Below are positions 1 through 5,344 of a DNA stretch of 6,972 nt, in pieces. How positions within the stretch are numbered: the first letter of the stretch is position 1; each line of letters starts with the position of its first letter. A model generated the notes under the pieces. The model searched no databases and was not told where the DNA came from. It was given only the letters and a program-made list of their open reading frames with translations. A program made the translations under genes and the position numbers. The stretch is from Gallionellaceae bacterium (GTDB taxonomy: Bacteria > Pseudomonadota > Gammaproteobacteria > Burkholderiales > Gallionellaceae). Location of the stretch: positions 1 to 6,972 of the forward strand of contig JAITMU010000160.1 in NCBI GenBank assembly GCA_031277195.1, in the 5' to 3' direction.

Positions 1-917
1 CGCGCGCCCATCGCCGTTTGCGTGGTGTCGAGCAGCGAATACAAAGTAGGCGCGGGATCGCCGCGCAAGGTGATGTCGATTTCGAGATTGCGGCGCGTGG
101 CGGCGTCGAGTTGCACGAACTCGCCGGTCTGTTCGACGGAGATGCCGAGTATGTGCGGCAGCGCGGTGCGCTGGGTATGCTTGACGTAATCCAGCAAGGC
201 TCCCGCGGCGGCAATCGCGGCATCCAGCCCGGAGCAGCCAAAACCGTCGAGATCATGGGTATTGAACTGGCGTGTCAGCGTCTGCACGGCGGAGGCGGGA
301 TCAAACTGCCACGACGCGAGATGTTTTTTCGGGCACGCCGCGAGATCGACGGCGGCGTGTGAAAAATTATCGGGCAGCAGCAGTTCAGCCGGAGCGATGC
401 GTTCGAGTTCCTGCGCGAGCAGCGCAGGTGCGATCTCGCTCAACACAAACTGACCCGAAGCGAGATTGACGCGCGCGAGCCCCAGCGCTTCTTCACCCGG
501 ACACAAAGCGAGCAGCACACTGTCGCGTGTGTCGTCCAGCAAGGCGCTGTCGGTGAGCGTGCCGGGCGTGAGTATGCGCGTCACCTGCCGTTCGACCGGC
601 CCCTTGGATTTGGCCGGATCGCTGATCTGCTCGCAGATCGCGGCGGCTTCACCAAGCTTCACAAGTTTGGCGAGATATTGATCGACCGAGTGGTAAGGTA
701 CGCCCGCCATGCGGATCGGCTCGCCGTTGGACGCGCCGCGTCTGGTGAGCGTGATGCCGAGCAGACGCGCGGCTTTTTCCGCGTCATCGTGGAACAACTC
801 GTAAAAGTCGCCCATGCGATAAAACAGCAGCATGTCGGGATACTGCGCCTTGATGCTCAAGTACTGCCGCATCATGGGCGTATGCTGTTTGAACGCGTTG
901 TCGTCAGGCAGATTCAT
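1..917 (-). CDS. mutS: DNA mismatch repair ATPase MutS, N-terminal part (runs off left edge)
   Basis: MutS recognises mismatches and small loops in newly replicated DNA and recruits MutL. The visible 305 codons match the N-terminal third of E. coli MutS almost position by position. HTPMMRQYL lies near residues 12-20. The mismatch-binding motif GDFYELF has F38 and E40, equivalent to E. coli F36 and E38. RRGASNGEP, MAGVPYHSV, AICEQISDP and KGPVERQVTR follow in domain I. The connector domain spans roughly 125-250, and the core domain opens with DAATRRNLEI near 280. The clamp and ATPase domains lie outside the window. The chosen ATG at 917 gives a family-typical N-terminus. An in-frame ATG at 923 (two residues longer) sits only 5 nt from a weak GAAAG and could be the real start. 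The gene overlaps the preceding DUF1992 gene by 14 nt, suggesting translational coupling. No damage is seen. Confidence 0.95.
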   Translation of the reverse strand, partial: MNLPDDNAFKQHTPMMRQYLSIKAQYPDMLLFYRMGDFYELFHDDAEKAARLLGITLTRRGASNGEPIRMAGVPYHSVDQYLAKLVKLGEAAAICEQISDPAKSKGPVERQVTRILTPGTLTDSALLDDTRDSVLLALCPGEEALGLARVNLASGQFVLSEIAPALLAQELERIAPAELLLPDNFSHAAVDLAACPKKHLASWQFDPASAVQTLTRQFNTHDLDGFGCSGLDAAIAAAGALLDYVKHTQRTALPHILGISVEQTGEFVQLDAATRRNLEIDITLRGDPAPTLYSLLDTTQTAMGA

Positions 918-1275
918 GCGCATCCAAACTTTCAACCAGCCTATCGTAGTAGTCCGCTTCGAGCTGCAAATTGCCGGAACGCGCGGCGTTCACGCGCATG
1001 CTCAGCAAGCGCAATTTTTTCAGCGCCTGACTGCGATGCTCGCCGGACGAGGCAAGAATCTGCCGTTCGAGTTCCGCGATGTCCTTGAGCGTTTGCACCT
1101 CAGGCGGCACGTAGCCGGAATTTTTGAGGATGCGCATCACCATGCGCAAATCTTCGGGTACGAGTTGGTCATCACTGAGATCAAGCGGCTGACCTTCGCC
1201 CGGCAAATTCGTGAGTTCACCGCGCGCCAATGCTTCCGTAATGCGTTGCTCGGTGATGGTCTCAAAGGCGTGCAT
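904..1275 (-). CDS. DUF1992 / DnaJ-C28-like domain protein
   Basis: A 123-residue cytoplasmic protein consisting essentially of one DUF1992 domain, the conserved region of DnaJ homologue subfamily C member 28. Bacterial members, such as the YhdN type, are short and lack a J domain. The hallmark is seen at residues 10-60: an acidic/Arg helix, then A-x-x-RGEL-x-NLPGEGQPL, an acidic DD stretch, VPEDLRM, and ILKNSGYVPPE. The C-terminal half is helical and charged, without membrane segments. No enzymatic role is established for the family; any chaperone link is by name only. It starts 6 nt after suhB and its TGA (904-906) lies inside the start of mutS, so it sits in the middle of a probable three-gene operon. 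There is no clear Shine-Dalgarno, which fits coupled translation from suhB. Length is normal for the short bacterial form. Confidence 0.88.
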   Translation of the reverse strand: MHAFETITEQRITEALARGELTNLPGEGQPLDLSDDQLVPEDLRMVMRILKNSGYVPPEVQTLKDIAELERQILASSGEHRSQALKKLRLLSMRVNAARSGNLQLEADYYDRLVESLDAHESA

Positions 1276-1281
1276 CGTCGG

Positions 1282-2091
1282 CTAGGTCTTGATTTTGGAG
1301 CGCAAATCCTCGGTGAGATGCGGCGCGAGCACTTGCAGAATTTGCGAGAATATTTTGGGATTTCCGCCGACGATGTTGCCGGTTTCCAGCCAGCCTTCGT
1401 TGCCCTCGAAATCACCCACAAGCCCGCCCGCTTCGTGGATGAGCAAACCACCCGCAGCGACATCCCACTGCGACAGGCCGATCTCCCAGAAGCCGTCGTA
1501 CCAACCTGCGGCGACATAGGCAAGATCCAGCGAGGCCGCGCCCGGACGACGCACGCCGGAAGTCTTTTTGATCATGTCCTTGAACATCGCGCAAAAAATG
1601 TCGAGATGCGTGAAATCGCGGAACGGAAAGCCGGTGCCTATGATGGCTTCCTGCAAGCGCGTCCGGGTGCTGACGCGAATGCGGCGATCGTTGAGAAAAG
1701 CGCCGCGCCCGCGCGTGGCGGTAAAAAGATCGTTGCGGCTGGGATCGTAAATCACGGCTTGCGTAATCTGCCCGCGCTGCTTGAGCGCGATGGAAACCGC
1801 GTATTGCGGAAAGCCGTGCAGAAAATTGGTGGTGCCGTCGAGCGGGTCTATGATCCACACATTTTCGCCATCGCCCTGCGTGCCGCTTTCCTCCGCGAGT
1901 ATGGAATGGTCGGGATAGGCGTCGAGCAGCGTTTCGATAATCACGCGCTCGGCCGTGTGATCGACCTCGCTCACGAAATCGTTGTAGGTTTTGCTGCGTA
2001 CCTTGATTGCGCCCAGGTCGAGCGAAGCGCGGTTGATAATCGCGCCCGCCTGACGCGCGGCCTTGACGGCAATGGTGAGCATGGGATGCAT
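1282..2091 (-). CDS. suhB: Inositol-1-monophosphatase family protein SuhB
   Basis: A Mg2+-dependent phosphatase of the inositol monophosphatase/FIG superfamily, hydrolysing myo-inositol-1-phosphate. In E. coli SuhB also joins the NusA-containing rRNA antitermination complex, which may be its main role there. All metal-site motifs are visible: AEESG (E67), the IIDPLDGTTNF signature (D82, D85, G86-T88), and WDVAAGGLLIHEAGG (D210) near the C-terminus. SEVD at 41-44 and the RRPGAASLDLAYVAAG stretch before W197 are also family-typical. At 269 residues it is within two of E. coli SuhB. The start at 2091 has GGAAAG 5 nt upstream; an alternative ATG lies three codons in, at 2082. It is first in a leftward cluster with the DUF1992 gene and mutS, and divergent from trmJ. 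The gene appears intact. Confidence 0.95.
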   Translation of the reverse strand: MHPMLTIAVKAARQAGAIINRASLDLGAIKVRSKTYNDFVSEVDHTAERVIIETLLDAYPDHSILAEESGTQGDGENVWIIDPLDGTTNFLHGFPQYAVSIALKQRGQITQAVIYDPSRNDLFTATRGRGAFLNDRRIRVSTRTRLQEAIIGTGFPFRDFTHLDIFCAMFKDMIKKTSGVRRPGAASLDLAYVAAGWYDGFWEIGLSQWDVAAGGLLIHEAGGLVGDFEGNEGWLETGNIVGGNPKIFSQILQVLAPHLTEDLRSKIKT

Positions 2092-2096
2092 GTGTG

Positions 2097-2102
2097 CTTT
2101 CC
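2097..2102 (-). promoter_or_regulatory. Ribosome binding site of suhB
   Basis: The minus-strand hexamer GGAAAG lies 5 nt before the ATG at 2091 and is the best Shine-Dalgarno match among the four housekeeping genes here. It favours the ATG at 2091 over the in-frame ATG at 2082. Confidence 0.5.
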
Positions 2103-2106
2103 GAAA

Positions 2107-2119
2107 CCCCGTGACGGGG
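2107..2119 (-). promoter_or_regulatory. Small GC-rich hairpin in the suhB leader
   Basis: CCCCG-TGA-CGGGG is a perfect 5-bp inverted repeat with a 3-nt loop. On the minus strand it is followed by TTT and then the suhB ribosome binding site about 5 nt on. In the suhB transcript it could form a short hairpin just before the start. The stem is too short and the T run too weak to call a rho-independent terminator. It could also be an operator half-site pair or chance. Confidence 0.3.
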
Positions 2120-2133
2120 AAAGTTTAAAGAGC

Positions 2134-2142
2134 TGATAAAAT
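2134..2142 (+). promoter_or_regulatory. Candidate extended -10 promoter of trmJ
   Basis: TGATAAAAT combines an extended -10 TG element with a hexamer matching TATAAT at five of six positions. No -35 hexamer is found at the expected distance, as is usual for extended -10 promoters. Transcription would start about 24 nt before the trmJ ATG at 2173. The trmJ start itself has no visible Shine-Dalgarno. This is inferred from sequence pattern only. Confidence 0.35.
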
Positions 2143-2172
2143 TGGTTTCCCGCATTTTACTGCCATCCTGCC

Positions 2173-2910
2173 ATGAGTTCCAAACCCGACGCGCTCGCCA
2201 ACATCCGCATTGTGCTCTGCCAGACCAGCCATCCAGGCAACATCGGCGCGGCGGCGCGCGCGATGAAAACCATGGGATTGCGCGATCTGCGCCTCGTGCG
2301 ACCGAAAAAATTTCCGCATGCCGAGGCCGAGGCGATGGCCTCCGGCGCAACCGATGTGCTCGCTGCGGCGACGGTGTGCGACACACTCGAAGAAGCGCTC
2401 ACCGGCTGCGCGTTTGCGGTGGGTTTAAGCGCGCGCAAACGCGAATTGACGCACGAGCTCGCAAACTCGCGCGCAGCCGCCGAACACGCGATTCAACTCG
2501 CCGCATCGCAACAAGTCGCATTGGTATTCGGCACGGAAATGAGCGGGCTTTCCAACGATGAACTCATCCGTTGCCACCAACTCGCGATGATCCCCGCCAA
2601 CCCGGAATACTCCTCGCTCAACCTCGCCGCCGCCGTGCAAGTCATGGCCTACGAACTCCGCATGGCCGTGCTCGGAAAAATCGCCACGGAAACCTCAACC
2701 CCCTTCCCGCTCGCAAGCCACGATGATGTCGAAGGTTTCTATCGCCATCTCGAAGCCGCCCTCACCCACACCGGCTTCCTCGACCCTGCCGTTCCAAAAC
2801 GTCTCATGCCCCGTTTGCGCCGCCTGTTCACCCGCGCAAGACTGGAAAAGGAGGAGGTCAATATTCTGCGCGGGATTTTGAAATCAATGCAGCCGCCGCC
2901 GCGCGACTGA
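2173..2910 (+). CDS. trmJ: tRNA (cytidine/uridine-2'-O-)-methyltransferase TrmJ
   Basis: A SPOUT-class methyltransferase that uses S-adenosylmethionine to 2'-O-methylate position 32 of certain tRNAs, in the cytoplasm and normally as a dimer. The three knot motifs are present. Motif 1 is SHPGNIGAAARAMKTMGL at residues 19-36, with R29 matching the conserved catalytic-region arginine. Motif 2 is VFGTEMSGLSNDEL at 118-131. Motif 3 is IPANPEYSSLNLAAAVQVM at 140-158. Residues from about 165 to 245 form the charged helical C-terminal extension, with an LEKEEVNILRGIL segment that is common in TrmJ. The length (245) is close to E. coli TrmJ. The chosen ATG puts only about ten residues before the first strand, as usual in the family, although no Shine-Dalgarno precedes it. 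It is divergent from suhB, a familiar pairing (suhB and trmJ are neighbours in E. coli too). Intact. Confidence 0.95.
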   Translation: MSSKPDALANIRIVLCQTSHPGNIGAAARAMKTMGLRDLRLVRPKKFPHAEAEAMASGATDVLAAATVCDTLEEALTGCAFAVGLSARKRELTHELANSRAAAEHAIQLAASQQVALVFGTEMSGLSNDELIRCHQLAMIPANPEYSSLNLAAAVQVMAYELRMAVLGKIATETSTPFPLASHDDVEGFYRHLEAALTHTGFLDPAVPKRLMPRLRRLFTRARLEKEEVNILRGILKSMQPPPRD

Positions 2911-3156
2911 CAAAAGCCACACTCTTTAGTACATGATACGCCTGCAATAGCTGCGACGATATCTGCCGGATGCTCTGCAAATTGCCGGAAAACGGCCACC
3001 TACCAAAGCACAGAAGAGCAGTACCTGCGCGGCTTGCCGCTGACACTTTGCCATAAATTCCACTTTGAATATTCCATTTAAGCTTGCTAAAAACAGGAAG
3101 GCTCTCTAAACTGAATAGGGATAATAAGCTCTAAAAATTTGAATGTAGAGATTAAT
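2911..3156. other. Intergenic region, no gene seen
   Basis: No convincing frame lies between trmJ and the autotransporter; the short minus-strand frames here are shadows that extend into trmJ. Base composition shifts from mixed (to about 3050) to strongly AT-rich. Two small stems occur, GCCG-GAAAA-CGGC near 2982-2994 and GCGG-CTTG-CCGC near 3028-3040, but neither is followed by a T run, so no trmJ terminator can be assigned. A weak promoter-like pair is listed separately. Confidence 0.6.
3065..3093 (+). promoter_or_regulatory. Weak sigma70-like promoter candidate for the autotransporter
   Basis: TTGAAT (3065-3070) and TAAAAA (3088-3093) are separated by 17 nt; each matches the consensus at four of six positions. 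A lone GATAAT at 3120-3125 (five of six) is another -10 candidate but lacks a -35. The AT-rich setting makes chance matches likely, so confidence is low. Confidence 0.22.
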
Positions 3157-3216
3157 TTCATGAATTATTAGAGAGTACTTCATGAATTATTTTAGAAAGA
3201 ATAACTTCATGAATTA
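3157..3216 (+). repeat. Degenerate tandem repeat carrying three copies of the start-codon region
   Basis: The unit begins TTCATGAATTATT, continues into a TTAGAGAG or TTAGAAAGA purine run, and ends in AC. Copy 1 is 3157-3178 (22 nt), copy 2 is 3179-3205 (27 nt), and a partial copy 3 begins at 3206 and keeps TTCATGAATTA. Each copy therefore offers its own purine-rich ribosome-binding-like run and an ATG-AAT-TA start. The ATG at 3160 opens a three-codon frame (Met-Asn-Tyr, stop TAG 3169-3171). The ATGs at 3182 and 3209 are in frame with each other and with the autotransporter. TTCATGAA is itself a perfect 8-bp palindrome. What is seen is the repetition; any role in regulation is inference. Confidence 0.75.
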
Positions 3217-3463
3217 CCAATATAAAGCTGTTTTCAATTGCAGCCCAAGGGGATTGCAGGTTGCGCCGGAGTTAGCGAAAGCCAGCGGCAAGACAGGGGG
3301 GAAATGGCAGAGCAGGTCTTTGACCACCCTTTCTGCGACCCATTTAACGCATTGTAATCATTTAGCTTTTTTGTTCACGCACACAGCGGCATCCGGGGTT
3401 TGGGTATTGTTTCGACGGATCGCCTTGGCCAGTTTCGCGTTGCTAATCCCAATGGCCCAAGCG
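3209..3463 (+). other. ESPR plus unusually long signal peptide (residues 1-85)
   Basis: Residues 1-28 fit the ESPR pattern: MN-x-x-YK-x-VFN, then V18-A19-x-E21-L-A-K24 and G27-K28. A 34-residue spacer rich in Thr, His and Ser (29-62) follows, containing a short hydrophobic patch HLAFLF. Then comes VWVLFRR, the hydrophobic core IALASFALLIP (71-81) and AQA|QT as the predicted signal peptidase I site. ESPRs slow export and are found on large autotransporters and related proteins of beta- and gammaproteobacteria. The RR pair at 69-70 lacks the Tat consensus context. At about 85 residues this is longer than the 50-60 residues usual for ESPR signals. Confidence 0.75.
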
Positions 3464-3928
3464 CAGACCGTGCCGGATGGCGCCAACCTTTCCGCGCTGG
3501 GCGCGCCCGCCAGCACCACGGTTTGGGATTTGCAGGGCAATGCGACGGTGGGTTCCCTGATTACGCTGCCCACGGGAGCGCCGGGGCTCACCATCAACGG
3601 CGCGTCCGGCAGCAGCATCGTCACCCTCACCGGCGGGCGGTTTAACAATGGCGCAACCGCCGCCACCCTGGTGCTGGGCGGCGGAGACATCACCTTCACC
3701 GGCGGCGTCAATAATTCCGGCAATGGCGGCGTGATTTCTTCTACCGCGAACTTCACCCTGAATGGCGACAACGCCGGAGCTTTGACTTTTACTGGCAATA
3801 TCGCCGGGGGAGCCGGGGCGATTTTCTCCAACACCGGCACCATTGCCATCACCGGCGACTACGACGCCATCAGCTTCAACAATAACCACGCCAACGGCGG
3901 CGGCACGGTCGGCGGCGGCGCGATGTGA
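3209..3928 (+). CDS. Autotransporter N-terminus: ESPR, signal peptide, first passenger repeats (ends at an in-frame TGA)
   Basis: This 239-residue piece is the start of a large type V secreted protein. Residues 1-28 are an extended signal peptide region, then a second N-region and hydrophobic core lead to a likely cleavage after AQA (residue 85). From residue 86 the chain becomes Gly/Asn/Thr/Ser-rich with short beta-strand repeats such as ITFTGG, LTFTGN and ISFNNN followed by GGV, GAIF and GGGAM, the start of the Pmp-like array. The ATG at 3209 was chosen because the ESPR consensus begins exactly there. The in-frame ATG at 3182 would add nine residues and is equally well placed relative to a GAGAG. 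The frame ends at a TGA (3926-3928) in the middle of a repeat, but the same frame continues downstream without another stop. The product as read would be a truncated, secreted 15-kDa-class fragment without a barrel, so this is better seen as the 5' part of a broken gene. Confidence 0.72.
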   Translation: MNYQYKAVFNCSPRGLQVAPELAKASGKTGGKWQSRSLTTLSATHLTHCNHLAFLFTHTAASGVWVLFRRIALASFALLIPMAQAQTVPDGANLSALGAPASTTVWDLQGNATVGSLITLPTGAPGLTINGASGSSIVTLTGGRFNNGATAATLVLGGGDITFTGGVNNSGNGGVISSTANFTLNGDNAGALTFTGNIAGGAGAIFSNTGTIAITGDYDAISFNNNHANGGGTVGGGAM

Positions 3929-5344
3929 GCGCCAAGCATAGTCAGTGATGTCTCGACCGGAGCGCTCTCCTTCACGGGGAATGACACGGCTTATTACGGA
4001 GGCTCGCTTTATGCCGGCGCTGCCGCAAGCGCCGGCGGCACCGGCGTTACCATCACCGGCGCCTATGACTCCATCGACATCAGCAACAGTTATGGCGGAA
4101 TGGGTGGAGCAATCTTCTCCAACGGGGGCGTTCACATTGATACCGTGACCAGCGGTGCCCTCGCTATCCGGAATAATTACAGCACCTCCAGCCACGGCGG
4201 CGCGGTTTTCGGCAGCAGCGGTGGTATTCTTATTGATGGTGAATACGGCGCCATCGATATCAGCAACAACCAGACTTTAGGCAATGGCAACGGCGGCGCG
4301 CTGAACACCTCCACGGGCGGCGAGATTCGCATCGAAGGCAGCGTCGGCACCGGTGGCGTCACCATCGCTGGCAACAAGACCGCCATCGGCTCCGGCGGCG
4401 CAATTGCCAATAGCGCCCTCATGACCATTGATATCACGACGGCCGGTACGCTCGCCATTACCGGCAACGAGGCGGTGAATTCAACAGCGGAGGGCGGCGC
4501 TGTCTACTCCTACCTCACCCCTGTTTCCATCATAGGCGAGTACGGCGATATTCTCATCTCCGGCAATATTGCCGGTCGCAATGGCGGCGCTTTTGTCGCA
4601 TCCCAACTAACCATGGATGCCGTAACGACAGGCTCGCTGGAAATTACCGGCAACATTGCCCGCACCGGCAGCGGTGGCGGCATCGGCGCCGACTTCATAC
4701 TCAGAGGCAGTTACGCCGGTGGCATCGTTCTGGACAGGAACGAGGCCGGCGAACATGGCGGAGCGATCAATTCCGGCGGCGCAGGCGGCATTGTCTTCGG
4801 TGCCGGCCCCGGCGATCCTCTCCGTGCCAGCAGTCTTTCCATGACCAACAACCACGCCGCCACCACCAACAACATCAGCACCAGCAGCGGCGGCGCGCTC
4901 TGGTCAGCCAGCGGCGGCATTACCATTGACGCCGTGATTGACGGCGCGTTCATCATCAGCGGCAATCAGGCCAATTCCGGCGGCGCGTTCAGCACAAGCG
5001 GCATCACGACCATCCGGGGCGAATACGGTTCCATCGACATCAGCAACAACAAGGCGCTGAATGGATCAGGCGGCGCGTTGGCGGGGAGCAATGGCATCGT
5101 CATCAACGCCGTGACAACAGCAGGGATAATCAATATCAGCGGCAACACCGCCACCGTCAGCGGCGGCGCGATTACTTCCGGCTCCGGCGGGGCGCTGACC
5201 ATCACCGGCGCGCTCGTTGCGGAAAACAACATTGCCGGCAGCACCGGCGGCGCGTTCTACGCCAGCGGCAACGTCACCCTCAACGCCATCGGCGGCGACA
5301 TGGTGTTCCGCAACAACCGCCAGAACGCCACCTTTACAGGCGGC
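3689..5344 (+). repeat. Chlamydial Pmp-like repeat array (xxxN ... GGA[ILVFM])
   Basis: About 15 short units each carry a strand ending in Asn (FTGN, ISNN, ITGN, ISGN, MTNN, FRNN), 4-14 residues, then GGA plus a hydrophobic or aromatic residue. This is the double signature of polymorphic outer membrane protein repeats. Two strand types largely alternate. Type A is GEYG-x-IDIS-like, starting near 3848, 4049, 4232, 4526, 4703 and 5009. Type B is IDAVTTGxLxIxGN-like, starting near 3941, 4133, 4424, 4610, 4922 and 5099. The GGA triplet is encoded as GGCGGCGC in eleven units (for example 3914, 4196, 4292, 4394, 4889, 4979, 5162, 5246). In Pmps these motifs form a parallel beta-helix; the same is inferred here. 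Confidence 0.75.
3926..3928 (+). other. Premature in-frame TGA inside the autotransporter frame
   Basis: The codons read GGC-GCG-ATG-TGA-GCG-CCA. The residue after GGA-plus-hydrophobic is aromatic in several sister repeats: GGAIF, GGAVF, GGAVY, GGAFY, and GGALW at 4889-4903, where it is TGG. A single G-to-A transition of an ancestral TGG explains the stop. No frame change occurs on either side. Confidence 0.8.

Noticed and set aside
832..2136. Plus-strand 434-codon open frame
   Set aside because: It lies entirely opposite mutS, DUF1992 and suhB, whose products are clearly recognisable; it is an antisense shadow of GC-rich coding DNA with no family motif.
1412..2386. Minus-strand 324-codon open frame rich in Arg and His
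   Set aside because: It overlaps suhB in another frame and runs into trmJ; its Arg/His/Ala bias is typical of an out-of-frame reading.
2982..3040. Rho-independent terminator after trmJ
   Set aside because: The two small stems (GCCG/CGGC and GCGG/CCGC) are only 4 bp and neither is followed by a T run.
3452..3463. Tat signal because of the RR pair before the hydrophobic core
   Set aside because: The pair sits in LFRRIAL, lacking the S/T-RR-x-F-L-K context; an ESPR-Sec signal explains the N-terminus better.
3926..3928. TGA read as Trp through an alternative genetic code
   Set aside because: The DUF1992 gene and trmJ both end properly at TGA, and Trp is coded by TGG throughout, so the standard bacterial code applies.
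3926..3941. Frameshift as the cause of the autotransporter break
   Set aside because: The repeat motifs before and after the TGA are in the same frame, so a point substitution suffices.
3443..4195. Minus-strand 250-codon open frame spanning the TGA at 3926
   Set aside because: Low-complexity Gly/Ala/Val reading opposite the repeat array, with no independent support. It does not explain the plus-strand signal peptide or repeats.
3689..5344. CRISPR array or other non-coding repeat
   Set aside because: The repetition is at protein level with variable spacing and degenerate DNA; there are no uniform direct repeats or spacers.
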